DNA of 64,000 nucleotides from an uncultured bacterium (GCA_905215445.1 CAJMPZ010000001.1:1-64000), one strand, 5' to 3'; counted from the first letter of the stretch, positions 53,968 to 63,832 are shown. Notes: a model not told the origin generated them from the letters alone. Numbers and translations: made by a program.

Positions 53968-55272
53968 TTAAGCATCCCAGGCGTCGCGGCCGCGCAGCGC
54001 GCGCAGGCCAATGTCGTGACGCAGGGTCTTGCCCTCAAAATCGATCTTCTCGCAAGCCTCGTAGGCAAGGTTGCGAGCGTTCTCGAACGTGTCGCCCAGC
54101 GCGGTCACGGCGAGCACGCGGCCGCCGTTGGTCACGAGCTGGCCGTCCACCACGGCGGTGCCGGCGTGATACACGGTCACGTTCTCCATGGCCTCGGCAT
54201 CCTCGATGCCGGTGATGACCTTGCCTTTCTCGTAGCTGCCGGGATAACCCGCGCTCGTCAGGACAACGGCCACCGCCCACTCGTCACGCCAATCGAGCTC
54301 AATCTGGTCGAGCTCGCAGTTGGCGCAGGCAAGCATGACCTCGACCAGGTCGTTCTTAAGGCGCGGCAGCACGACCTGCGTCTCGGGGTCGCCAAAGCGG
54401 GCGTTAAACTCCAGCACCTTGGGGCCGGCGGGGGTAAGCATAAAGCCGCCGTACAGGCAGCCACGGTAATCGATGCCCTCGGCGGCGAGCTCGGCCACGG
54501 TCTGCTCCATGACCTTCACCATGGTGGCGTGCTCCTCGTCGGTCACGATAGGCACCGGGCTGTAGACGCCCATGCCGCCCGTGTTGGGACCAAGGTCGCC
54601 CTCAAGCGCGCGCTTGTGGTCCTGCGAGGTGGCCATGGGGCGCACGGTCTTGCCGTCGGTAAAGGCCAGCAGCGAGCACTCAGGGCCAACGAGCATCTCC
54701 TCGATAACCACGGTGTTGCCGGCGTCGCCAAAGGTGCCGCCAAAGCACTCGCGCACGGCCTCTTCGGCCTGCGAAAGCTCGGTTGCCACAATAACGCCCT
54801 TGCCCGCGGCAAGACCGTCGGCCTTCACGACCAGCGGAGCGCCCTGCTCGCGCACATAGGCGAGAGCCGAAGTCTCGTCGGTAAACGAGCCGTAGGCGGC
54901 CGTCGGAATGCCCGCGCGCTCCATGAGCTGCTTGGAGAACAGCTTAGAGCCCTCCATCTGAGCGCCCTCGGCACCCGGGCCAAAGCAGGGAATACCCGCC
55001 GCGCGCACGGCGTCGGCCACGCCCGCCACGAGCGGAGCCTCGGGGCCAATCACCACGAGTCCGCATCCGTGGCTCTGTGCAAACGCCGCCACGGCAGCAG
55101 GATCGCAATCGTCGAGAACCACGTTCTCGCCGCAGCTCGCGGTGCCGCCGTTGCCCGGGGCGATGTAGAGCTTGCCGGCGCGCGGTGATGCCGCGAGCTT
55201 GGCTGCCAAAGCATGCTCGCGGCCGCCGCTGCCCAACAACAGGATGTCGATGGTTTGAGTGTCCGCCTTCAA
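53968..55272 (-). CDS. purD: Phosphoribosylamine--glycine ligase (TTG start)
   Basis: Second step of purine synthesis (434 aa, ATP-grasp). Motifs: ILLLGSGGREHALA, APGNGGTA, IGPEAPLVAG, VVKADGLAAGKGV, SQDHKRALEGDLGPNTGGMG and LEFNARFGDPETQ. The start codon is TTG: AGGAGG lies five bases upstream and no ATG or GTG fits the N-terminus better. A 120-bp gap separates it from purA upstream. Confidence 0.95.
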   Translation of the reverse strand: MKADTQTIDILLLGSGGREHALAAKLAASPRAGKLYIAPGNGGTASCGENVVLDDCDPAAVAAFAQSHGCGLVVIGPEAPLVAGVADAVRAAGIPCFGPGAEGAQMEGSKLFSKQLMERAGIPTAAYGSFTDETSALAYVREQGAPLVVKADGLAAGKGVIVATELSQAEEAVRECFGGTFGDAGNTVVIEEMLVGPECSLLAFTDGKTVRPMATSQDHKRALEGDLGPNTGGMGVYSPVPIVTDEEHATMVKVMEQTVAELAAEGIDYRGCLYGGFMLTPAGPKVLEFNARFGDPETQVVLPRLKNDLVEVMLACANCELDQIELDWRDEWAVAVVLTSAGYPGSYEKGKVITGIEDAEAMENVTVYHAGTAVVDGQLVTNGGRVLAVTALGDTFENARNLAYEACEKIDFEGKTLRHDIGLRALRGRDAWDA

Positions 55273-55328
55273 GGGTGCCTCCTCTATGGATTAACGGCCC
55301 GTCAACCATGCGGGCCCATTACAAGCAA

Positions 55329-55370
55329 ATATACCCCTCGGCCGCCCATCCGGGCTGCGAAGGGGTATAT
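55329..55370 (-). terminator. Possible terminator of purA
   Basis: ATATACCCCT (55329-55338) pairs with AGGGGTATAT (55361-55370), with GC pairs inside. The T-run is weak. Confidence 0.55.
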
Positions 55371-55392
55371 CGCAATAACCAAATAACGCCGA

Positions 55393-56688
<1,296 letters not shown>

Positions 56689-56771
56689 TTACATACATGG
56701 ACTGTCTGCGCGCCACACGGCAGGCAGAAGCACAAAACATTCCCAGTATACCCGTGCAACGGGCGCCTGTC

Positions 56772-58163
56772 CTACTCCTCGGTATGCACCCCATCAAGCT
56801 CATAGAACTTGGTAGATGCCGGCAGGAACATCAGGTCGACGTCGCCGATCGGGCCCGAACGGTTCTTGGCCACGACAATACGCGTGACGCCCTCGTCGGG
56901 TCGGTCGTCGCGCGAGGCCTCAGCCTCGTCGGCGGAACGGTCCAAGAACATGACGATATCGGCGTCCTGCTCGATGGAGCCCGATTCGCGCAGGTCGGAA
57001 AGCTGCGGGCGCTTGCCGGTACGGGATTCGACCTGACGCGACAGCTGAGACAGCGCGATCAGCGGGATCTTGAGTTCCTTGGCCATAATCTTTAAGCCAC
57101 GAGACATCTCGGAGACCTCGACGGTGCGGCTCTCGGAACGGCGTCCCGGCGGAGGACTCACCAGCTGCAGGTAGTCCAAGATAATGATGGCCTTCTCCTT
57201 GTTGTGGAGCATGCGGCGGCTCTTGGCGCGAATCTCGGTCACCGTGGTGCCGGGCGTATCGTCAATCAGAATATCAAGCTTGGACAAGGTCTGCGTGGCC
57301 TCGTTGATATTGGCCCACTGCTCGGGGCTAATGCGACCCATGCGAAAATCACTGATCGAAATCATGGCATAGGCGCAAATCAGGCGCTGGGCAATTTCCT
57401 TGCCCGACATCTCCAGCGAGAAAAAGCCGACGGTGTAGCCCGCAGCGGCGGCATTGAGCGCCAGGTTTAGAGCGAACGAGGTCTTACCCACGGCGGGGCG
57501 GGCGCCGATAATGATGAGCTGGCCCTCACGGAAGCCCATAAGCATGCGGTCGAGTGACGGGAAGCCCGTGGGAACGCCCACTGCCTGGCCACCGGCCTGG
57601 CACACTTCCTCGGCCTCGTTATAGGCCTCGACCATAAACTCGGTCAGTGTCTTGTAGCTCGACTTAACCTCGCGCGCCGTAACCTTGAGCAGCTTGCTCT
57701 CGGCCAGCTCCACGACCTCTTTGGTATCGGTGGGGGCGTTGTAGGCCAGCGCGTTAATCTCGTTGGTGGCACCAATCAGCTCACGCAGCATCGAATCGCG
57801 ACGAACGATGGCGGCATGGTGCTGCCAGTTGACGAGCGACAGGGTCTGACCCATCAGCTCCAAAATGTACGCCTCGCCGCCCACGGCATCGAGCTTGTTG
57901 ATGCTTCGCAGGTAATCGATCAGCGAGATGGAGTCGATGGGAATGCGACTGTTGTACATATCGACCATCGCGGTATAGATGGTCTTATGAATGGGCCGGT
58001 AGAAATCATCGGGCTGCAGCTCGACCTGGGCTTCTTCGACCACCTCGGGCGATAGCAGCATGGCGGCCAGTACGTTGGCCTCTGCATCTTGGTTTTGGGG
58101 GAGACCCAACTTGGAGCCGCGGTCCTCGACCGTCAGCCATGTCTCCCTATCGTCATATGCCAT
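56772..58163 (-). CDS. dnaB: Replicative DNA helicase
   Basis: Hexameric 5'-3' helicase of the replication fork (463 aa). An N-terminal DnaB_N domain (LPQNQDAEANVLAAMLL) precedes the RecA-like motor: Walker A GARPAVGKTSFALN, Walker B IIILDYLQL, SQLSRQVE and DLRESGSIEQDAD. No intein. The start at 58163 follows GAGG with six bases between; ATGs at 58169 and 58175 overlap it. In related genomes it usually follows rplI; here a 3.1-kb transposon separates the two. Confidence 0.95.
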   Translation of the reverse strand: MAYDDRETWLTVEDRGSKLGLPQNQDAEANVLAAMLLSPEVVEEAQVELQPDDFYRPIHKTIYTAMVDMYNSRIPIDSISLIDYLRSINKLDAVGGEAYILELMGQTLSLVNWQHHAAIVRRDSMLRELIGATNEINALAYNAPTDTKEVVELAESKLLKVTAREVKSSYKTLTEFMVEAYNEAEEVCQAGGQAVGVPTGFPSLDRMLMGFREGQLIIIGARPAVGKTSFALNLALNAAAAGYTVGFFSLEMSGKEIAQRLICAYAMISISDFRMGRISPEQWANINEATQTLSKLDILIDDTPGTTVTEIRAKSRRMLHNKEKAIIILDYLQLVSPPPGRRSESRTVEVSEMSRGLKIMAKELKIPLIALSQLSRQVESRTGKRPQLSDLRESGSIEQDADIVMFLDRSADEAEASRDDRPDEGVTRIVVAKNRSGPIGDVDLMFLPASTKFYELDGVHTEE

Positions 58164-58269
58164 GAGCATCCTCATTCATATCGCTTGCGAGCATCCATAG
58201 TATCAGCCACAGCTTTAAATCGAGGCGCGCCTTAACAATCATCACCGAACCAAACGGATGAACGGTCCC

Positions 58270-59520
58270 TTATGTGCGTTGTGTTAGACGGGACTGCGGA
58301 CGATTTCTTGGACCGTTACGCGCCCTTCCCAGCGCGGCGCGGAACTCGGCCGGCGTGCGGCCGCCGAGCGCATCGCTGCGCCTCTCCGTATTGTATCGGC
58401 CGATCCAGCCCCCGAGCTCCTCGATGAAGCGGGCAGGGGTCCAGCCCGACCAGTCCCTGCCGTGCCAGAACTCCCTCTTGAGCAGGCCGAAGAAGCCCTC
58501 CATCGCCGCGTTGTCCGGGCTGCAGCCCTTGGCGGACATGCTCCTGGCGAGGCCGTGCCCCTCGCAGATCGAGATCCAGCCGGGCCAGCGGTAGTGGCCG
58601 CCGCGGTCGGAGTGGATGACGGGGCGCTCGCCGGGCGCGAGCAGCGCGCAGGCGTCCTCGAGCGTCGAGTTGGCGAGCGCGGCGTCCGGTCTCTCGCCGG
58701 CCCTCCACGCCACGACCGAGGAGTCGAAGCAGTCCCTGATGGCCGACAGGTAGACCTTCCTGCCGGAGGGCAGCCTGAACTCGGTGATGTCGGTGAGCCA
58801 CAGGAAGTTCGGCAGGGCCGAGCGGAAGTCGCGGCGCACGAGGTTCGGCGGGGCCGGCGTCGGCTCGCCCGCATAGGAGCTGTAGGGCCTCCTCTTCCTC
58901 CTCATCCACCTGGGGACCAGGCCCTCCTCGCGCATGATGCGGAGGACGACCTTCTCCGAGGCGCGCACGGGCTCGTCGAGCTCGCGCAGGCGCGCCGTCA
59001 CGAAGCGGTACCCCCGCGCCCCCTCGCCGTCCTCGGTGAAGATCCTGCGCACGAGCGCGCGCAGGGGCGCGCGCCGGTCGGGCCTCGCGATCGCGCGGCG
59101 CTGGTACTCATAGGAGCTCTTTGATATCCCCAAGGAACTCGTGAGTTCTCTCAAGGACCACTTCCCCGCAGGCCTCAGGCGGTCTATCACCAGGGTCTTC
59201 TCCCTGTTCGACATCCCGTCGAGGCTCTCGGCTTTTAAAACGTCCTGCACCGCCCTCAGCACCGCGTTCTCGAGCCTGAGCCGCTCGATCAGGGCGTCCT
59301 TGTCCTCCGGGTCGATGTCGGGGTAGTCGGGGCCGTCCCCGACGAGTCGCGGCAGGTCCATTCCTCCACCGGCCCTTCCCGCGGGCTTGCGCACGTCCCT
59401 GATCCAGCGCCAGACGGACGTCTTGCCGGGCCCGCCGAGTATCTCGGTTATCTCCATGACGGTGAGCCCGGCGCCGCGAAGCGCCCTGGCCCTCTCCACC
59501 ATTCTCCTACTGTATGCCAT
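58270..59520 (-). CDS. IS3-family transposase (single ORF)
   Basis: 416 aa. N-terminal helix-turn-helix (~1-45, MEITEILGGPGKTSVWRWI), a coiled LRLENAVLRAVQ segment, an HTH_21-like part (WSLRELTSSLGISKSSYEYQ) and an rve integrase core with the DDE triad in LTDITEF, VIHSDRGGHY and NAAMEGFFGLLK. Unlike many IS3 members it needs no frameshift. The reading frame runs through the IS end: the last five codons (LTQRT) and the stop come from target DNA, so the C-terminus depends on the insertion site. Confidence 0.9.
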   Translation of the reverse strand: MAYSRRMVERARALRGAGLTVMEITEILGGPGKTSVWRWIRDVRKPAGRAGGGMDLPRLVGDGPDYPDIDPEDKDALIERLRLENAVLRAVQDVLKAESLDGMSNREKTLVIDRLRPAGKWSLRELTSSLGISKSSYEYQRRAIARPDRRAPLRALVRRIFTEDGEGARGYRFVTARLRELDEPVRASEKVVLRIMREEGLVPRWMRRKRRPYSSYAGEPTPAPPNLVRRDFRSALPNFLWLTDITEFRLPSGRKVYLSAIRDCFDSSVVAWRAGERPDAALANSTLEDACALLAPGERPVIHSDRGGHYRWPGWISICEGHGLARSMSAKGCSPDNAAMEGFFGLLKREFWHGRDWSGWTPARFIEELGGWIGRYNTERRSDALGGRTPAEFRAALGRARNGPRNRPQSRLTQRT

Positions 59521-59569
59521 GCGGACTCCGTTCCGGACCTCAACGGTCCAACTTTTTGTCCGCAGTCCC
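58290..59569 (-). mobile_element. IS3-family insertion sequence nested in the IS1595 transposon
   Basis: 1280 bp with terminal inverted repeats GGGACTGCGGAC...TTGGACC (25 bp, 20 matching) and the 3-bp target duplication GAC (58287-58289 and 59570-59572). It interrupts the left terminal repeat of the IS1595 element. Confidence 0.88.
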
Positions 59570-59596
59570 GACCGCTTTGGATACTGGGACTTTTCC

Positions 59597-59602
59597 TATA
59601 AT
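59597..59602 (+). promoter_or_regulatory. -10 element before the nucleotidyltransferase
   Basis: Perfect TATAAT 41 bp before the ATG. The best -35 candidate, TTGGAT in the terminal repeat, is only 14 bp away, which is too close, so the promoter is partial at best. Confidence 0.45.
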
Positions 59603-59642
59603 CTTTCTTGCTTAGATAGCAGGCGAAAGCGAAGGAGCTCCT

Positions 59643-60137
59643 ATGGTCACCAAGGATGATGCGTGTTGGATAATCGGCCTTTCCGCAGGTGCGGGCATTG
59701 GCGTATACCTTGATGGCGGCTGGGGCATCGATGCGCTTGTCGGGCGTGAGACCAGGGCTCATAACGACATCGACCTGTTCGTTCAGCGCGGGGATTACCA
59801 AAGGTTCGTGGATCTAATTGCTGATGAGGGGTTTTCCGAGGTGGCTGCATCTTTCACCACCGAAGATCACACGGTGTGGCAAGACGAGGCGGGGCGCATC
59901 GTCGACCTGCATTGCTTCGATTTCGCCGAGAATGGCGATATTCTGTATCAGGGAGATCGTTTTCCCGGGGAGGTCTTTTCGGGGAGGGGGCGCATCGGCG
60001 AGGTGGAGGTGTCGTGCATCGACCCCGAAAGCCAGCTGTTGTTTCACTTGGGCTATCAGCATGACGAGCACGACGCCCACGATGTCATGCTCCTATGCCG
60101 TGAGTACGGTTTCGACGTTCCCGAAGAATATCGCTAG
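59643..60137 (+). CDS. Nucleotidyltransferase, lincosamide-resistance (Lnu/LinA) type
   Basis: 164 aa, the same length as LnuC. The core YLDGGWGIDALVGRETRAHN followed by DIDLF contains the GGW loop and Asp pair (42, 44) that bind metal-nucleotide. GRIVDLHCF and CIDPESQLLFHLGY also match LnuA/LnuC-type enzymes, which adenylylate lincomycin and clindamycin. ANT(2'')-type aminoglycoside enzymes share the fold, so the substrate is inferred. AAGGAGCTCCT precedes the ATG. It is transposon cargo: it lies inside the IS1595 ends, convergent to the transposase. Confidence 0.78.
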   Translation: MVTKDDACWIIGLSAGAGIGVYLDGGWGIDALVGRETRAHNDIDLFVQRGDYQRFVDLIADEGFSEVAASFTTEDHTVWQDEAGRIVDLHCFDFAENGDILYQGDRFPGEVFSGRGRIGEVEVSCIDPESQLLFHLGYQHDEHDAHDVMLLCREYGFDVPEEYR

Positions 60138-60208
60138 CTGTTGCTATTTGCATCGGGGCACGACTTCAGCGCTTGCCGCAGATGCGCTGCGCCAGACCGC
60201 CCTGGACA

Positions 60209-61282
60209 TCACGCCACGCCGTATATGGCCCTCCGCGCACGCGAGTCCCATTTCGCCTGCTTGATCCAGTACTCGTAGAACGGATAGGGGGTCACCTTGT
60301 ACTGGCGCCAGGTCTTCTCGTACGTGCCGCGGGCTGCCTGCCTCACTATGAGCTCGTCCGCGCTCCTGCGGACCTTGAAGCACCATGTCCACTTGAACCA
60401 GGCGAGGTAGTTCTCGAGGCGTCTCGTGGAGACACCCCGGAACCTGCCGATGAAGTGCCTCATCTGGGAGTGGAGGCTGTTCACCCTGTTGATGGCGTGC
60501 TCCTCCCTCTTGCTGGCGATGTGCGCGCCGACGCCGAGGGCGGGCAGGACGCGGCGGTACACGTGCGCACGGTCCGTCGAGATTATCGCGCCGACCGCGA
60601 GCTTGTCGGCGAGCAGCTCCCTGGCTGCCGCCTCGTCGAGGCCGCCCCTCCCCGCGATCTCGTAGAAGATGTCGCCGGCGTCGTTGATGCCGGTGAGCAC
60701 GCATATCTCCTCGTGCCCGTCGGTTCCCTGCGACCTTGTGCGGGGCTTCCTGGGCATGCCGGACTCCGACCTGGAGCGGTTTCCCTTGAAGCTCTCCCTG
60801 AAGAAGCACTCGTCGAGCTCGGCCCCGCCGCCGGCCTCCACGCGGAAGGCGGGCATGCGCTTGGCCATGGCCTCGAGCAGCCTGTGGCGCATGAAGAACG
60901 CCGTCTTGAGGCACACGCCGCACTTTTCCGCCGACTCGCGCAGCGGGAGCATGTCCACGTGGCACTCCGCGAACCTCATCCAGGCCGACCTGTCGAGCTT
61001 GGTGGTGGAGAAGATGCGCATGGTGGCGTCGGTGAAGGTCCTGGCGCACCCTCGGCAGAGGAACCGCTGACGGCCGCTCCCGTCTCGCCCCCTCTTCACG
61101 TAATGCGGGGAGCCGCACCAGGGGCAGGCTCTGTCGGGATCGTCTTCCGCCCCCTCGCTTGCCGCGAGTTCGAAAAGCTCCGCGTCTATCAGCGCCTTGA
61201 GCGATCTCAGGGCCCTGCTCTTCTCGGCAGCCGTCATCTGCGGGAGGAACTGCCTCGTCAGCTGGGTGAGCAAGTCTTCCAT
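60209..61282 (-). CDS. IS1595-family (ISXO2-like) DDE transposase
   Basis: 357 aa. An N-terminal zinc ribbon (ACPWCGSPHYVKRG ... CRGCARTFTD, ~53-85) precedes the ISXO2-like DDE domain: ELDECFFRESFKGNR (first acidic residues), IISTDRAHVY (second Asp) and NSLHSQMRHFIGRFRGVS followed by RLENYLAWFKW (third motif). Start 61282 follows GGAGG at five bases; upstream ATGs lack such spacing. The gene appears intact, so the transposon could still be mobile, although its left terminal repeat is split. Confidence 0.9.
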   Translation of the reverse strand: MEDLLTQLTRQFLPQMTAAEKSRALRSLKALIDAELFELAASEGAEDDPDRACPWCGSPHYVKRGRDGSGRQRFLCRGCARTFTDATMRIFSTTKLDRSAWMRFAECHVDMLPLRESAEKCGVCLKTAFFMRHRLLEAMAKRMPAFRVEAGGGAELDECFFRESFKGNRSRSESGMPRKPRTRSQGTDGHEEICVLTGINDAGDIFYEIAGRGGLDEAAARELLADKLAVGAIISTDRAHVYRRVLPALGVGAHIASKREEHAINRVNSLHSQMRHFIGRFRGVSTRRLENYLAWFKWTWCFKVRRSADELIVRQAARGTYEKTWRQYKVTPYPFYEYWIKQAKWDSRARRAIYGVA

Positions 61283-61427
61283 TGCAACCTCCATCTCTCC
61301 TGATGATGGAATTGTCGCAACCGGGGCCCCGTCGCGTGTACTGCGTGCAGGACACTTATCCAAAGTGGTCTAACACAACGCTTATGTGGGACTGCATCTC
61401 AATGTATGACGTGACACCCACTCAGCG

Positions 61428-61467
61428 CAAAAAATAAAAGGGCGCCCCGGTCTCTCAGAGCGCCCTT
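61428..61467 (-). terminator. Terminator of the rpsF-ssb-rpsR-rplI operon
   Basis: AAGGGCGC (61460-61467 as complement) pairs with GCGCCCTT; TTATTTTTTG follows on the minus strand. The transposon lies 40 bp beyond it. Confidence 0.85.
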
Positions 61468-61499
61468 CTTAGAACAAGATTGTTGCGTTGCAGCAAATG

Positions 61500-62039
61500 C
61501 TACTCGGCAGCAGCCTCGGTCTCGACCTCGGCGGTCTCGGCCTCGGCGACCTCAGCGGCCTCCTCGACCTCAGCATCGGCAGCGAGCTCCTCGGCGGTAA
61601 CGCCGACGAGAACGACAACCTCGGCCTTGATCTCGCGGTACAGCGAGATGGCAACGGTGTGGGCACCGGCAACCTTGATGGGCTTGCCGAGCTCGACGCG
61701 CTTGCGGTCGATGTCCATACCGAGCTGATCCTTGATGGCGTCAGCGATCATAGCGGCGGTGACGGAGCCAAAGAGGATGCCCTCGTCGCCGACCTTGACG
61801 TCAACGGTGACCTGCTTGCCCTCGAGGGCAGCCTTGGTCTCGTTGGCGGTAGCCAGACGGACGGCCTCGCGCTTGGCTATGTTGTTGCGACGCTCGTCAA
61901 GCTGCTTGAGGTTGCCCTTGGTGGCGGCAACAGCGAGCTTCTTGGGGAACAGGAAGTTCTCAGCGTAACCCTGAGCGACCTCTACGACGTCACCCTCGCC
62001 GCCCTTGCCCTTGATCTCATCGAGAAGAATAACCTTCAT
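61500..62039 (-). CDS. rplI: Ribosomal protein bL9
   Basis: 179 aa. N-terminal RNA-binding domain MKVILLDEIKGKGGEGDVVE and AENFLFPKKLAV, then the long helix and C-terminal domain (LFGSVTAAMIADAI). The final ~30 residues are an acidic Ala/Glu tail (VEEAAEVAEAETAEVETEAAAE in part), longer than in E. coli L9. It is the last gene of the operon. Confidence 0.96.
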   Translation of the reverse strand: MKVILLDEIKGKGGEGDVVEVAQGYAENFLFPKKLAVAATKGNLKQLDERRNNIAKREAVRLATANETKAALEGKQVTVDVKVGDEGILFGSVTAAMIADAIKDQLGMDIDRKRVELGKPIKVAGAHTVAISLYREIKAEVVVLVGVTAEELAADAEVEEAAEVAEAETAEVETEAAAE

Positions 62040-62054
62040 GATGCGTCTCCCTTC

Positions 62055-62321
62055 TTAGCCGCGGTCGCGGTTGCCACGAGAGGAAACCACGGGGACGGTG
62101 TACGGCAGGAGAGCCATCTCGCGGGCACGCTTGATGGCGTTGGCGATGTCATGCTGATGCTGCGTGCAAGCGCCAGTGACGCGACGGGGCTTGATCTTGC
62201 CACGGTCGGTCATGTACTTACGGAGAAGCTGAGTGTCCTTATAGTCGATGAACTCAGTGTTCTCCTTGCAGAACTGGCAGTACTTACGACGCGGCTGACG
62301 TGCAGAAAAATCATTAGCCAT
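62055..62321 (-). CDS. rpsR: Ribosomal protein bS18
   Basis: 88 aa: [35 protein letters not shown] and [20 protein letters not shown] are diagnostic. The N-terminal CQFC pair plus later Cys is the zinc-binding form. Start 62321 is nine bases after AAAGG. Lies 15 bp before rplI. Confidence 0.97.
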   Translation of the reverse strand: MANDFSARQPRRKYCQFCKENTEFIDYKDTQLLRKYMTDRGKIKPRRVTGACTQHQHDIANAIKRAREMALLPYTVPVVSSRGNRDRG

Positions 62322-62393
62322 GTCAAAATACCTTTCATTTGGCAACTTCGGCGAACCGAAGCCGCCTCTCACTCAAAAATAGGTGAACAACCC

Positions 62394-62846
62394 TTAAAAC
62401 GGGATGTCCTCATCGTAGACGTCGACCGCGGGCGGCGTAGCCACCGGTGCGGCAGGACGTGCTGCGGGCGCGGGAGCTGCGGGGGCGTAACCGCCCTGAT
62501 CGTAGCCACCCTGGCCACCACGGGAGCTCATAAACTCAATCTCATCGACGATGACCTCAAGCTTGCTCCTGCGCTGACCGTCGCGCTCCCAAGAGCTGTA
62601 GCGCAGCTTGCCCTCGATCGCGACCTTGTTTCCCTTTGCCAGGAAACGGCTCACGGCCTCGGCGCGGGTGCCGAACATAGTGCAGTCGACAAAGTTGGGA
62701 TAGTCCTCCCACTCGCCAGTCTGCGCATTGCGGCGGCGATCGTTCACGGCGACGCCAAAGGACAGAACCTGGGTTCCGCCGGCAGTGGCGCGCAGCTCGG
62801 GATCGCGGGTGAGGTTACCGGTGATGTTCACTCGATTGATGCTCAT
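62394..62846 (-). CDS. ssb: Single-stranded DNA-binding protein
   Basis: 150 aa. OB fold at ~1-108 (INRVNITGNLTRDPELRAT, PNFVDCTMFGTRAEA, KGNKVAIEGKLRYSSWE), then a Gly/Gln/Pro/Ala-rich linker and the acidic tip DEDIPF that recruits repair and replication proteins. Located between rpsF and rpsR, the standard order. Confidence 0.97.
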   Translation of the reverse strand: MSINRVNITGNLTRDPELRATAGGTQVLSFGVAVNDRRRNAQTGEWEDYPNFVDCTMFGTRAEAVSRFLAKGNKVAIEGKLRYSSWERDGQRRSKLEVIVDEIEFMSSRGGQGGYDQGGYAPAAPAPAARPAAPVATPPAVDVYDEDIPF

Positions 62847-62894
62847 TACTCACTACTTCCTCTTGGGGCACAAGCCCAGTCCAAAACGACAGTC

Positions 62895-63188
62895 TTACTC
62901 CTGGTCGTCGCGACGGACGATCATGTGGCGGACCACAGCGTCGGTGATGCGCAGGACGCGATCAAGCTCGGCGATCTGGGTGGGATCTGCGTGGAAGTTG
63001 ATGAGGGTGTAGTCACCATCGGTGAGGTCGTTGATCTCGTAGGCGAGCTTGCGCTTGCCCCACTCGTCAACGGAGTCGACCTTGCCAGCGCCCTCAGCGA
63101 TCGTGGTATCGATACGCTTCATAACAGCGAGACGAGTCTCGGGGTCGAGCGACGGGTCAACAAAGAACAGCAGTTCATAAGCCTTCAT
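62895..63188 (-). CDS. rpsF: Ribosomal protein bS6
   Basis: 97 aa: MKAYELLFFVDPSLDPE, DSVDEWGKRKLAYEINDL, GDYTLINFHADP and VLRITDAVVRHMIVR are typical. First gene of the rpsF-ssb-rpsR-rplI operon; GAGGAGGTGACAAT precedes ATG 63188. S6 pairs with S18 in the ribosome. Confidence 0.97.
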   Translation of the reverse strand: MKAYELLFFVDPSLDPETRLAVMKRIDTTIAEGAGKVDSVDEWGKRKLAYEINDLTDGDYTLINFHADPTQIAELDRVLRITDAVVRHMIVRRDDQE

Positions 63189-63214
63189 ATTGTCACCTCC
63201 TCTGGACAAATGTG

Positions 63215-63243
63215 GCTTCAGGTCGTGAAGGTGCGCCTGAAGC
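63215..63243 (-). promoter_or_regulatory. Leader hairpin upstream of rpsF
   Basis: GCTTCAGG pairs perfectly with CCTGAAGC around a 13-nt loop, about 20 bases before the ribosome binding site. rpsF leaders often bind S6:S18 for feedback; I cannot confirm the diagnostic residues here. Confidence 0.35.
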
Positions 63244-63640
63244 AGGAAAAGACTTGGTAATAGTATCTTTCAACCTCCCAGGCTGCAAGAATATGCAGCT
63301 ACAACCTCATGACCTCCACATATGCCCATACTCGCACGGCCTTTCTTGCGTATTCCAACCAAATGCTGTCCAGATGCCTGACGGATCTGTGTTCAAGATA
63401 CGGTGCCGTGGGGACAAGCTGAGCCAAGCCGCAGGTCAGCGGGCACAAGGCTGTGGTCGCAAAATGCATACCAGTGGCCCACAGCACCACCCAAAGATTT
63501 TTAAATTCATTGCCAAGTCGCTTATGAATACCCTTTTTTGAACAATTGAGTTGATCAACCACGCTGGTCGGAAGCCGTTTTTTGGGACCTCAAGCCCCAC
63601 TGCAGCGCCAAGCACGGCCAAGCGTTTTAAAAAATGCCAA
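63244..63640. other. Intergenic region, no gene seen
   Basis: About 400 bp between the rpsF leader and the tRNA-Ser promoter. Short open frames exist on both strands, but none has a ribosome binding site or a recognisable product. Composition is more AT-rich than the coding DNA. The rpsF promoter must lie at its left end but is not clear. Confidence 0.45.
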
Positions 63641-63649
63641 CTTTTCTGT

Positions 63650-63677
63650 TTGCACTTTGCGATTCCTCGTGTATACT
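63650..63677 (+). promoter_or_regulatory. Promoter of tRNA-Ser(GGA)
   Basis: TTGCAC (63650-63655) and TATACT (63672-63677) with a 16-bp spacer, 16 bp before the tRNA. Confidence 0.8.
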
Positions 63678-63693
63678 GACTTTCGCATTTAAC

Positions 63694-63784
63694 GGAGAGT
63701 TGTCCGAGTGGCCGAAGGAGCACGATTGGAAATCGTGTAGGCGTCAAAAGCGTCTCCAGGGTTCAAATCCCTGACTCTCCGCCA
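63694..63784 (+). tRNA. tRNA-Ser (GGA)
   Basis: 91 nt with the long variable arm of class II tRNAs, anticodon loop TTGGAAA between CACGA and TCGTG, discriminator G and an encoded CCA. Confidence 0.96.
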
Positions 63785-63792
63785 GTTAATTC

Positions 63793-63823
63793 CAAAGCAG
63801 GCCTTCGAGCCTGCTTTGTTTTT
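63793..63823 (+). terminator. Terminator between the two serine tRNAs
   Basis: CAAAGCAGGC pairs with GCCTGCTTTG around CTTCGA and is followed by TTTTT. Confidence 0.9.
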
Positions 63824-63832
63824 ACCCCACGC

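Larger units (their letters stand above)
58269..61388. mobile_element. IS1595-family transposon with passenger gene, including 8-bp target duplications
   Basis: The element proper is 58277-61380, flanked by the identical 8-bp duplication CTTATGTG (58269-58276 and 61381-61388). The right terminal repeat, read inward, is CGTTGTGTTAGACCACTTTG then GATA. The left one starts CGTTGTGTTAGAC at 58277, is broken by an IS3 element, and resumes CGCTTTGGATA at 59573; joined, they match at 23 of 24 positions. It carries a nucleotidyltransferase (+) and a DDE transposase (-). IS1595 elements make 8-bp duplications, and relatives (tISCpe8, MTnSag1/ISSag10) carry lincosamide-resistance genes. It lies between rplI and dnaB. 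Confidence 0.85.

Noticed and set aside
60144..61355. 403-codon ORF overlapping the IS1595 transposase on the same strand
   Set aside because: It is an alternative frame of the transposase gene, Arg/Gly-rich and without the zinc-ribbon or DDE motifs, which are complete in the other frame.
63212..63562. Small ORFs between rpsF and the tRNA-Ser genes
   Set aside because: No ribosome binding sites, no recognisable product and atypical codon use on both strands.
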